Positions 1 to 6,569 of a stretch of DNA of 9,095 nucleotides are shown here, one piece after another. Position numbers and translations under genes: made by a program. Each line of letters opens with the position of its first letter. The first letter of the stretch is position 1. The stretch is from Planctomycetia bacterium (GTDB lineage: Bacteria > Planctomycetota > Planctomycetia > Pirellulales > UBA1268): assembly GCA_009926295.1 (NCBI GenBank), contig RFPF01000106.1, positions 1 to 9,095 on the forward strand. Direction: 5' to 3'. Below the pieces are notes generated by a model, which was not told the origin of the DNA, searched no databases, and saw only the letters and a list, made by a program, of their open reading frames with translations.

Positions 1-644
1 TCGAACGTCCAGGGAATCTCCGGGATCAGGATCACGTCGCCGCCGCCCGCGATCCCAGCGTGCAGGGCGATCCAGCCGGCGTGGCGGCCCATCACCTCGA
101 GCACCATGATCCGCTCGTGGCTGGCGGCGGTGGTGTGGAGCCGGTCGAGGGCATCGGTGGCACAGGCCACGGCGGAATCGAAGCCAAACGTGAAGGCCGT
201 GCGGCTGAGATCGTTGTCGATCGTCTTGGGCACGCCCACGACGGGGATGCCGTGCTCGTGGAGTTGCTGAGCGATGGCGAGCGACCCGTCGCCGCCGATG
301 CAGACGAGCCCCGAGATCCCGAGCTGCCGTACCGTCTCGCCGGCGGCGGACAGAAGGCCTGGATCGATCCGCACCCGTGTGCCCTCACCCACGAGCGCGG
401 AAAACCGTCCCTTGTTCGTGGAGCCGAGGATCGTGCCGCCCTGCAGGAGAATGTTGGCGGTGTTCTGAAGGTCGAGCGGCATGTAGGCCACGGGGTCCAC
501 GAGGCCCTCGTAGCCCTTGAGAAACCCCACGCAGTCGTACCCAAGCCGCAGAGCGCTCTTCACGGCCGCCCGGATCACCGCATTCAGCCCGGGGCAATCG
601 CCGCCGCCTGTGAGGAGCCCGATGCGGGGCTTTGCCTGCGACAT
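1..644 (-). CDS. 6-phosphofructokinase, N-terminal 214 residues (runs off left edge)
   Basis: Phosphofructokinase of the PfkA superfamily, which phosphorylates fructose 6-phosphate to the 1,6-bisphosphate in the cytoplasm. Starting at ATG 644, the frame is open to the window edge. Visible motifs are the nucleotide-binding loop TGGGDCPGLNAVIR (residues 12-25), IGGDGS (116-121), PKTIDND (139-145, with the expected catalytic base D143) and MGRHAGW (185-191). The residue after GGD is Gly (G120), as in ATP-using enzymes. The position that is Gly in E. coli PfkA (PGTIDND) is Lys here (K140), as in pyrophosphate enzymes and in the mixed 'group III' branch that includes actinobacterial ATP-PFKs. I therefore favour ATP as donor, but pyrophosphate cannot be excluded. 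The start is supported by GAGG at 656-653, 8 nt upstream. The gene lies 31 nt downstream of the methyltransferase stop and could be co-transcribed with it. The C-terminal part is outside the window. Confidence 0.93.
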   Translation of the reverse strand, partial: MSQAKPRIGLLTGGGDCPGLNAVIRAAVKSALRLGYDCVGFLKGYEGLVDPVAYMPLDLQNTANILLQGGTILGSTNKGRFSALVGEGTRVRIDPGLLSAAGETVRQLGISGLVCIGGDGSLAIAQQLHEHGIPVVGVPKTIDNDLSRTAFTFGFDSAVACATDALDRLHTTAASHERIMVLEVMGRHAGWIALHAGIAGGGDVILIPEIPWTF

Positions 645-656
645 TGAGCACGCCTC

Positions 657-671
657 GCGGACACGGTCCGC
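657..671 (-). other. small perfect hairpin just before the pfk Shine-Dalgarno
   Basis: The arms GCGGAC (657-662) and GTCCGC (666-671) form a perfect 6-bp GC-rich stem with a 3-nt loop in the 31-nt gap between the methyltransferase stop and the pfk start. On the transcribed strand the stem abuts GAGG, the likely pfk ribosome binding site (656-653). There is no T-run after it, so it is not a classical intrinsic terminator. It might modulate pfk translation or mark an mRNA processing point. It could also be chance in GC-rich DNA. Confidence 0.35.
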
Positions 672-675
672 CCGA

Positions 676-1941
676 TCACTCGACGATTCTTGCCGTGGGC
701 AGCGGCACGATGAAGCCGCCCTTGTATCCCTTCGCCTTGAGCTTCGGGATGAGTTCGTCCGCGATGTGCCACGACAGCAACATCGCGTAGTCCGGCTGTG
801 CGCTGAAGAGCATGCTTTCGTCGACCACCGGGATGAGCGTGCCGGGCATGTACTTGCCGACCTTGTACGATCCCGGCACCTCGAGCACGGCGTCGAGGAT
901 GCCGTCGTCGATGGCCAGGAAGTTCACGAGCGTGCTCGCCCGTGACGGCGCGCCGATGCCCACGATCCGCTTGCCTTTTTCCTTGAGGCCCTTCAGCAAA
1001 GACATGATCTCGAGTTTCGAGTTCGTCACCCGTTTCTTGAAGGCGACGAAGGCGTCACTCCCCAGCAGGCCGAACTTCCGCTCGGCCTCGAGCGTCTCCT
1101 GCACCGAGGCATCCACGGGGAACGTGCCGGGCCGGGCGGCATACACCCGGATCGAACCACCATGCGTCGGGATTCTCTTCACCCGCACGATCTCGAGACC
1201 GTGCATCCCCAGCAGGTATCGGAGGGCGTGCAGGCTGTAGTACCGCAGATGCTCGTGATAGATCGTGTCGTATTGAAGCGTCTCGACGAGGTCGAGGAGG
1301 TAGTGCGACTCGGAGATGAACACGCCCTTCTCGTCGAGCATCGACACGATGCTCGACACGATCTCGTGCACGTTCTCGATGTGGGCGAACACGTTGGTCG
1401 CGGTGACAATCGCGGCCGGGCCATGCTCCCCGCGAACGGCGGCGGCGGCAACGGGACCGAAATAGGCGATGTGCGTGGGGATGCCACGCGAGGCCGCCAA
1501 TTTGCCCATGTCGGAGGGCTCGATGCCCATCACGCGGTGGGCCGTGAAGTTCGAGAGCAGCGTGCCGTCGTTGGAGCCGACGTCGACAACGAGATCGGTC
1601 GGCGCGAGTTTCTTGACCCGCTGCGAATCGACATACAGTTCCGCAAAATTTTCCCGCAGAATTTTCGTGGTTCCGGAACTGTAGGGATACTCCGGCGGGA
1701 AGAGGATCGCGGGGTCGACGACGAGGCCGAGCTGCACGAGCTGGCACTTGCGGCACCGCAGCAGGAGTGCCGGATAGGCGGGCTGCTCGTGCGGAGTGGT
1801 GCCCTGTGTCCGCATCTGATTCACGGGCGGCAGGAACCCGAGAAACACGATCCGCTCGAGATCGGTCGAGTCGCACACCTGGCAGTGCGTGACAACCACG
1901 CTTCCGCCGGTTCCGGCGGCGAGTTTCAAAGACGATTTCAT
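676..1941 (-). CDS. SAM-dependent sugar C-methyltransferase (TylC3/TcaB9-like three-domain family)
   Basis: Probable nucleotide-sugar C-methyltransferase, 421 aa, about the usual length for this family. It transfers a methyl group from S-adenosylmethionine to a ring carbon next to a keto group. The N-terminal zinc-binding domain shows two CxxC pairs (C20/C23 and C63/C66). The SAM-binding Rossmann domain has motif I VVDVGSNDGTLL (118-129). The active-site signature YDTIYHEHL (224-232) supplies the Tyr, His and Glu residues that act in TcaB9-type enzymes. A C-terminal domain (about 325-421) contains GIGAPSRASTLVNF (328-341), typical of the family's C-terminal fold. The start ATG 1941 overlaps the upstream SDR stop as ATGA and is preceded by AAGGAA (1953-1948) with a 6-nt spacer, which suggests translational coupling. 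The exact sugar and carbon position cannot be read from the sequence. The coupled SDR is a candidate source of the keto-sugar substrate. Confidence 0.9.
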   Translation of the reverse strand: MKSSLKLAAGTGGSVVVTHCQVCDSTDLERIVFLGFLPPVNQMRTQGTTPHEQPAYPALLLRCRKCQLVQLGLVVDPAILFPPEYPYSSGTTKILRENFAELYVDSQRVKKLAPTDLVVDVGSNDGTLLSNFTAHRVMGIEPSDMGKLAASRGIPTHIAYFGPVAAAAVRGEHGPAAIVTATNVFAHIENVHEIVSSIVSMLDEKGVFISESHYLLDLVETLQYDTIYHEHLRYYSLHALRYLLGMHGLEIVRVKRIPTHGGSIRVYAARPGTFPVDASVQETLEAERKFGLLGSDAFVAFKKRVTNSKLEIMSLLKGLKEKGKRIVGIGAPSRASTLVNFLAIDDGILDAVLEVPGSYKVGKYMPGTLIPVVDESMLFSAQPDYAMLLSWHIADELIPKLKAKGYKGGFIVPLPTARIVE

Positions 1942-2951
1942 CCCACGTTCCTTGCCGCCGTGCCCGCGAGATGCGCGGGCGCCTCATCGGCATGATCAGC
2001 GTACCAGCGGACGGTTCGCGTCAAAGCCGCGTCAAAATCCCCCGCGGGTCGGAAGCCGAGCCCCTCGAGGCGGTGGATGTCGGGACAGCGGCGGCTCGTC
2101 TCCCCGGGTACGGGCGGCCCCGGCACGACCCGCGCCTCACGGCCGAAACAGGCGGCCACACGCTGCACGAGGTCGGCGACCGAGATTTCGAGCCTGGTGC
2201 CGACGTGGTAGATCCCGAGGTGCTCGCCGGCTTCCACGACCCGCATCACCCCTTGCGTGAAGTTTTCGATCGAAATGAATGCCCGCATTGCCGTTCCGTC
2301 GCCACGAATCGGGAAATCGATCGCGCCCGAGGGAGAGCCTTTCGCCAGCCGGTGCATCCGCACCGCAAACTGCGGGATCACGTGCTCCCAGCCCATGTCC
2401 GGGCCAAATACATTGTGGGGTCGGAAGATGACCGCCCGCCGAAAGTGCTTGCGGCCGAAATTGATCGTCATCAACTCCGAGATGATCTTGCCGCCGCCAT
2501 ACGAGTATCGAGGATTGAGCACGTCGGGCACGACCAGCGGCGCCGTCTCGTCGGTCGGGACCACCGGCGGAGTCTGATACACCTCCGAGCTGCTCGCCAA
2601 CACGAGATCCCCGACCCCGTGCCGCAGGCAGGCGTCGATCACGTTCGTCATCCCGCGCACAGCGACATCGAGAATCATTTCGGGCATCGAGTAGAAGAAC
2701 TCCGTGCCGTTGATGTACGCGAGATGGCACACGCAATCGACGCCCTTCACGGCGGCGTCCACCGCGGCGGGATCGCGGATGTCCCCGGGCACGAGCTCCA
2801 CGTCCGCGGCCACGTCGGCCAAGCGGCCGGAGCGGCCGCGGGTCTCGTTGTCGAGGCTGCGGACACGGTGCCCCGCCCGGACGAGCGCCCGAACCAGCGC
2901 GCTACCGATGAACCCGGTTCCCCCCGTCACGAGATACCGCCGCCCGTTCAT
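1938..2951 (-). CDS. NAD-dependent sugar epimerase/dehydratase (extended SDR)
   Basis: Extended short-chain dehydrogenase/reductase of 337 aa acting on a nucleotide sugar with bound NAD(P). The N-terminal TGGTGFIG (9-16) is the dinucleotide-binding glycine motif, D59 sits in the usual GDIRD region, and the catalytic pair is Y151 and K155 (YGGGK). The loop ASSSEVYQ (119-126) carries Glu at the position where 4,6-dehydratases and UDP-xylose-synthase-type decarboxylases have an acidic residue; 4-epimerases usually have Ala-Thr there. A dehydratase or decarboxylase activity is thus possible, but the family is hard to call by eye. The reading frame stays open further upstream to 3278, but that stretch is out-of-frame glycosyltransferase sequence. 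ATG 2951 places the glycine motif at residue 9 and overlaps the upstream stop as ATGA. The gene's own stop overlaps the methyltransferase start in the same way. No strong Shine-Dalgarno precedes ATG 2951, consistent with coupling. Confidence 0.92.
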   Translation of the reverse strand: MNGRRYLVTGGTGFIGSALVRALVRAGHRVRSLDNETRGRSGRLADVAADVELVPGDIRDPAAVDAAVKGVDCVCHLAYINGTEFFYSMPEMILDVAVRGMTNVIDACLRHGVGDLVLASSSEVYQTPPVVPTDETAPLVVPDVLNPRYSYGGGKIISELMTINFGRKHFRRAVIFRPHNVFGPDMGWEHVIPQFAVRMHRLAKGSPSGAIDFPIRGDGTAMRAFISIENFTQGVMRVVEAGEHLGIYHVGTRLEISVADLVQRVAACFGREARVVPGPPVPGETSRRCPDIHRLEGLGFRPAGDFDAALTRTVRWYADHADEAPAHLAGTAARNVG

Positions 2952-3700
2952 GCCGAATGCCCAGAGTCGCGCAAGGCCACAGTTTCCGGACCGCGACCGA
3001 GAAATCGCGTGGCGAGAGCGTACCACACCCACTGCATGTAGACCGGGGCCCATTTGAAGACACGAAACCGGCTGCGCCCTGCCTTCCGCTCGAACCAATG
3101 CACGGGCCGCTCCTCGATCCTCCAGCCGAGCCGCTGGGCCTTCACGAGCAGCTCCATGCTGTAGGCGAATCCGGCACTCGTTTCGATCGGTATCCGATCG
3201 ACGACCCGGCGGCTGAACAACCGGAAGCCGTTCGTCGGGTCGTGCGTCGGCACGCCGACGACGTGGTACATGAACCACGCCGTGATCCTCACGAGCGTCG
3301 CCTTCACGAAGGGGCAGCCGACCATGCAGCCATCACCGACGAACCGCGACGGACAGACGATGTCGGCTCCACGACGAAGGACGTCGACCATCCCGTCGAG
3401 CCGCGGAGCGTTGTAATCATCATCGGCCGGCATCATGAGAACAGCGGGGGCGGTGGACCGTTCGAATCCGGTGACGATCGCACCGAGGACTCCGCGGCCC
3501 CGATTGCGGACGAACTCCACCGTGCCCGCCGCCTTTCCCATCCCGCGGATGACGGCGAGCGTCGTGTCGTCGTCGTGGTCGTGGCACACGAGCAGGCGGA
3601 ACGGCGTCTTCACGTGGTCGACGAGCGACTGGATGACCGGCACGATGCCCGTCCCCTCGTTGTAGACGGGCATGATGATGTCGAGTTCAACCTCGGTCAC
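2948..3700 (-). CDS. GT2 family glycosyltransferase (dolichol-phosphate mannosyltransferase-like)
   Basis: Inverting GT-A glycosyltransferase of family 2, 250 aa, transferring a sugar from a nucleotide donor, probably to a lipid-linked or glycan acceptor. The fold begins with LDIIMPVYNEG (6-16). The nucleotide- and metal-binding acidic motif is ADDD (92-95), within a MMPADDDYNAPR segment typical of DPM1-like enzymes. A THDPTNGFRLF segment (152-162) matches the conserved acceptor/catalytic-loop region of that group. There is no C-terminal membrane helix pair, only a short aromatic-hydrophobic stretch (about 221-235), so it resembles single-domain soluble or peripheral members. The start is GTG 3700, chosen for the excellent GGAGG (3711-3707) with a 6-nt spacer; ATG at residue 10 would cut the first beta strand. 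It overlaps the preceding oxidoreductase by 14 bp and the following SDR by 4 bp. Donor and acceptor are unknown. Confidence 0.9.
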   Translation of the reverse strand: MTEVELDIIMPVYNEGTGIVPVIQSLVDHVKTPFRLLVCHDHDDDTTLAVIRGMGKAAGTVEFVRNRGRGVLGAIVTGFERSTAPAVLMMPADDDYNAPRLDGMVDVLRRGADIVCPSRFVGDGCMVGCPFVKATLVRITAWFMYHVVGVPTHDPTNGFRLFSRRVVDRIPIETSAGFAYSMELLVKAQRLGWRIEERPVHWFERKAGRSRFRVFKWAPVYMQWVWYALATRFLGRGPETVALRDSGHSA

Positions 3701-4733
3701 GCGGCACCTCCACCCACCCGCCCGTTCGATCCGACTCCCGGAACGCCGCGAGCACGTGCTGCACCCGCAGCCCATCGCCGAGATCGGGCCCGCCGCCGCC
3801 ACCGTTTCGCACCCTGTCGACGAACCTGGCTGCGATCCGCGACGTGGCCCAAATTCGCCCGTCCTCGGCACCGGGGATCGTCTCGTTGAGACCGGAAGTC
3901 GGCCCGCCGCGAGACTCGATCCGCAGGTCGAACCCGCGGACGTAATCCGCCGCCGAGTTCGCGAGCACAACGGCCCCGTCGTGGCCGTACACCTCGAGGC
4001 GGTGGCCGGATCCGCACGGGCAATCCGTCGCCACATCGAGCGTACCGTGGAGGCCCGACGCGAACTCGAGCCAGGCGGTCACTCGCGCGTCATCGCCCGG
4101 CGAAGGCAGAAGTCGGGCCAGCACCGCCCGCACCGGTCCGAACATCCACTCGAGGTAATAGGCGGAGTGCGAGACGAACGTGCTCAGTGCGCCGCCCCCG
4201 TCGGCAGGCGATCGCTTCCATCCGTCGTGCAGACCGTGACGGTGGGCATACGTTTCCACGCGCCACGTGAGGGCGGCCTGCCGCAGGGGCTGCCGCGTCG
4301 CCATGTCGACGACGGCGCGTCGCGCTTCGTGCCACGCGGGGATCTCAGGAAACAGGAAGTTCACGGCGTGGGCGACGCCGCTCCGGCGAACGGCCGCGAG
4401 CATCGCCGTGGCCTGCGCCACGTCGCCTGCCGCCGGCTTCTCACAAAACACTGCCATGCCGCGCTCGGCCGCAGCGATGGCGATCTCGGGCTGGGCCGCC
4501 GGGGGTACGGCGATCGAAACAGCATCGAGACCGCCCGCATCGAGCATGTCACGCCACGAACCATAGCCACGGACGCCAGGCAGCGTTGCGGCAGCCGCTT
4601 CCACGGCAGCCGCCTTGCGGCCCGCGAGAGCGACGACACTGCAGCCGGGCACCATGCCGAAGGCCGGCACGTGCACGGTGCGGCCGAAACCCAGGCCCAC
4701 GACGCCGACCCGGATCTCACGCTCGTGCGTCAT
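3687..4733 (-). CDS. Gfo/Idh/MocA family NAD(P)-dependent oxidoreductase
   Basis: Two-domain oxidoreductase of the glucose-fructose oxidoreductase/inositol dehydrogenase family, 348 aa. It oxidises or reduces a sugar ring hydroxyl with NAD(P). The N-terminal Rossmann motif is VGVVGLGFGRTVHVP (9-23). The family signature CEKP (97-100) contains the catalytic Lys99. The second-domain segment DGGGALSTFVSHSAYYLEW (178-196) carries His189 at the usual catalytic-histidine position. In sugar clusters such enzymes include the WbpB/WlbA UDP-sugar 3-dehydrogenases and 3-ketoreductases of deoxysugar pathways; which applies here cannot be decided. Two starts are possible: ATG 4733 (used here, 23 nt after the upstream stop, weak Shine-Dalgarno) and in-frame GTG 4760, which would overlap the upstream stop as GTGA and add nine residues. 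The frame beyond 4760 is shadow sequence of the upstream gene. Confidence 0.9.
   Translation of the reverse strand: MTHEREIRVGVVGLGFGRTVHVPAFGMVPGCSVVALAGRKAAAVEAAAATLPGVRGYGSWRDMLDAGGLDAVSIAVPPAAQPEIAIAAAERGMAVFCEKPAAGDVAQATAMLAAVRRSGVAHAVNFLFPEIPAWHEARRAVVDMATRQPLRQAALTWRVETYAHRHGLHDGWKRSPADGGGALSTFVSHSAYYLEWMFGPVRAVLARLLPSPGDDARVTAWLEFASGLHGTLDVATDCPCGSGHRLEVYGHDGAVVLANSAADYVRGFDLRIESRGGPTSGLNETIPGAEDGRIWATSRIAARFVDRVRNGGGGGPDLGDGLRVQHVLAAFRESDRTGGWVEVPRDRG
3707..3711 (-). promoter_or_regulatory. Shine-Dalgarno GGAGG fixing the GTG start of the GT2 gene
   Basis: GGAGG on the minus strand lies 6 nt before GTG 3700, inside the end of the upstream oxidoreductase gene. It is the strongest ribosome binding site in the leftward unit, and it decides for the GTG start over the longer open frame that extends to 4036. 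Confidence 0.75.
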
Positions 4734-4756
4734 GCGATGCCCGCCCGTCTCCGCGT

Positions 4757-6547
4757 TCACGAACGCGGCAGCGACGGAGTTGCTGCGAGAAAACCCCAGA
4801 TGTCGATGAGCGGCTTGCCTCGGGTGTCGAGCCCCCGCCAGATCGAGTGTGGCACACACAAGACGAGCAGGTCACTGCGCTCGACCACCTCGTCGGTCGG
4901 GAGCAGTTCGGGGTCGTCGGTCACGTATGGGTCGGCCGTGAGCACGTCGCGGCAGTTGAATGCCAACGTCTTCTTCAGCTTGTAGCTCAGCGAGGCCCGC
5001 GTGTCGTCGATGTCGGCCTTGAACGCCATGCCGAGGAGTCCGACCGTTTTCCGTTTCAGGTCGTGGGTTCGCGCCAGTTCACCGACGAGCCACAGGGCGA
5101 GCCCCTCGTTGATCTGCATCGCCGCATGGCCGAGCGTGAAGCGGTTCTGCGCGAAGGCGGCGAGTTGCATCGTGTCCTTGAGAAGGCACGGCCCGGCGGC
5201 GAACCCGGCGCTCGGGAAGTCTCGCATGCGCGGGTAGTGTGCCTTGAGCCCGCGCATGACACGCCCGAAGTCGACACCGGCATCGGCCGTGATCATGAAG
5301 AACTGGTTCGCCGTCGCAAACTGGATGTAGCGGTAGGCGTTGCAAAAAAGCTTGGCGAACTCCGCCTCGATGGGCGCCATCCGCACGATCTGCGGCGCGA
5401 TCAGCGACCAGAAGTCGGCGGCCGAGTCGGCAGCCTCCGGTGTCGTGCCGCTCACGATCTGTGGCAAGAGCGGCAACTCGTGGATCGCCTTCCCCTGCAC
5501 GATCCGCTCGGGGCAAAACGCGATCCGTGGACGCTTCCCGAGCCGCGCGAGATGCCGTGCAAGCCAGTCGGTGGTGCCCGGGTAGAGCGTCGACCGGAGC
5601 ATGATGAGTTGCTCGTCCGACACGTGGGGCGCGAACCCTTCGATCCAGCGTCGAATGACGCCCGTGTCGGCATTGAGAAACTCGTCCACGGGCGTGCCGA
5701 TCGTCACGATCAAGTTCGGCACGGCGCGAAACGCCGCCGGGTCGGCCGAAAACGTGAGGCGTCCGGCGGCAAGGGCCTCGCGCAAGAGCGGCTCGGCTCC
5801 CTCTTCCGTGAAGGGCATGCGGCCGGCGGCGACCTCTGTGAGCGCGGCCTCGTTGATGTCGTGCACGAGCACCCGCATGCCCGCACGGGCCATCACGAGC
5901 GCGAGCGGTAGCCCGACGTGGCCGCAACCACCGATCACGCACACGTCGTGCGCCGTGCCGGTCTGCGGCTCGAATCGACGGAGTGGCTTGGCGACCGGCG
6001 GCTGGGGTGCCGGCATCACGATCCTGCCTCTCGTCGTGGCGAGATGGACAGCGGCCAGGCTCTGCGCGTGGCTCAAGCGCCCGTCAAGCGTCATCTCGCG
6101 AAGTTCGGCCGGCGTGACGGCGAGCGGCTTGGTCACCTCGTGTTCCGCCGGATCCGCCAGTTTTTCGAGATCGGTCGCCAGGAAGGCCCAGTGACGATTT
6201 CCCAACCGGCCCGTGTCGGGGCGAAGCACGCCCAGAAGCTCCATGCTGCCAGCCTGGTAGCCGGTCTCCTCGAGCAGTTCCTGCCGAGCGGCCTCTTCGG
6301 GCGTCTGCCCTTCCTCGACGTGGCCTGCCGGGGTCTCGATCGTCTCGGCGTTCACGGCGGGCCGATACTGCCCGACGAGCAGCACGCGTCCGTCGGGAAG
6401 CAACGCCACGATCGAGACGTAGTCCTTCGTCTTGACGACGAAGTGCTCGTCGGCGGAACCGTTGCCCGAGGGCACGGCGACGACCTCCATCCACGGCGTC
6501 GTGAAACACACGCGGGACGGCTGCGACGGCGGCTGAGAAGAAGTCAT
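4757..6547 (-). CDS. Nudix hydrolase fused to nucleotide-sugar 6-dehydrogenase (WecC/WbpA-like)
   Basis: One uninterrupted 596-aa frame encodes two enzymes. Residues about 1-172 are an ADP-ribose/GDP-mannose-pyrophosphatase-like Nudix domain: VGQYR (58-62), PAG (73-75) and a Nudix box at 75-97 ending ELLEETGY, with E90, E93 and E94 as the expected metal ligands. The box has Gln at its usual first Glu (Q81) and usual Arg (Q89). After a proline-rich linker (about 173-199) comes a complete UDP-sugar dehydrogenase: Rossmann GCGHVG (207-212), FCPERIVQG (344-352, CPER as in UDP-HexNAc dehydrogenases), the Lys399 region AKLFCNAYR (398-406), catalytic Cys454 in GPCLLKDT (452-459) and GMAFKADIDDTR (506-517). 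It would oxidise C6 of a UDP-sugar to a uronate with 2 NAD+. ATG 6547 follows lhgO by 22 nt with no clear Shine-Dalgarno. An internal ATG at 6016 could also yield the dehydrogenase alone. By eye such fusions are unusual. Confidence 0.9.
   Translation of the reverse strand: MTSSQPPSQPSRVCFTTPWMEVVAVPSGNGSADEHFVVKTKDYVSIVALLPDGRVLLVGQYRPAVNAETIETPAGHVEEGQTPEEAARQELLEETGYQAGSMELLGVLRPDTGRLGNRHWAFLATDLEKLADPAEHEVTKPLAVTPAELREMTLDGRLSHAQSLAAVHLATTRGRIVMPAPQPPVAKPLRRFEPQTGTAHDVCVIGGCGHVGLPLALVMARAGMRVLVHDINEAALTEVAAGRMPFTEEGAEPLLREALAAGRLTFSADPAAFRAVPNLIVTIGTPVDEFLNADTGVIRRWIEGFAPHVSDEQLIMLRSTLYPGTTDWLARHLARLGKRPRIAFCPERIVQGKAIHELPLLPQIVSGTTPEAADSAADFWSLIAPQIVRMAPIEAEFAKLFCNAYRYIQFATANQFFMITADAGVDFGRVMRGLKAHYPRMRDFPSAGFAAGPCLLKDTMQLAAFAQNRFTLGHAAMQINEGLALWLVGELARTHDLKRKTVGLLGMAFKADIDDTRASLSYKLKKTLAFNCRDVLTADPYVTDDPELLPTDEVVERSDLLVLCVPHSIWRGLDTRGKPLIDIWGFLAATPSLPRS
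6017..6032 (-). promoter_or_regulatory. possible internal ribosome binding site for a stand-alone dehydrogenase
   Basis: Inside the Nudix-dehydrogenase frame, the minus strand reads GAGAGG (6032-6027) and AGGA (6025-6022), then ATG at 6016 (residue 178), with a 5-nt spacer from AGGA. This lies exactly at the domain junction, 23 residues before the dehydrogenase Rossmann motif begins. Internal initiation could make a separate dehydrogenase of 419 aa. Alternatively it may be a relic of a formerly separate gene start. Confidence 0.4.
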
Positions 6548-6569
6548 GAAGGATTACGCCCGAACATGA

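Noticed and set aside
92..544. Minus-strand frame of 150 codons inside the phosphofructokinase region
   Set aside because: Ser/Arg/Pro-rich shadow of the phosphofructokinase frame, which contains all expected motifs.
2952..3278. N-terminal extension of the SDR frame upstream of 2951
   Set aside because: It is the glycosyltransferase sequence read in another frame. The SDR glycine motif begins right after ATG 2951 and the start overlaps the previous stop.
1162..3889. Several plus-strand frames of 270-360 codons opposite the methyltransferase, SDR and GT2 genes
   Set aside because: Low-complexity, His/Arg/Asp-rich translations without motifs; the minus-strand frames there carry clear catalytic signatures.
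3701..4036. N-terminal extension of the GT2 frame upstream of 3700
   Set aside because: It is out-of-frame oxidoreductase sequence. GTG 3700 has a strong Shine-Dalgarno and starts just before the first beta strand.
4586..5911. Long plus-strand open frame (441 codons) opposite the Nudix-dehydrogenase gene
   Set aside because: Its translation is Arg/Pro/His-rich with no recognisable domain and lies antisense to a gene with complete motifs. Long spurious frames are expected at this GC content.
6548..6569. Possible small upstream gene or leader between lhgO and the Nudix fusion, from an ATG at 6567
   Set aside because: The ATG at 6567 is out of frame with the fusion start, the gap is only 22 nt, and there is no Shine-Dalgarno before it.
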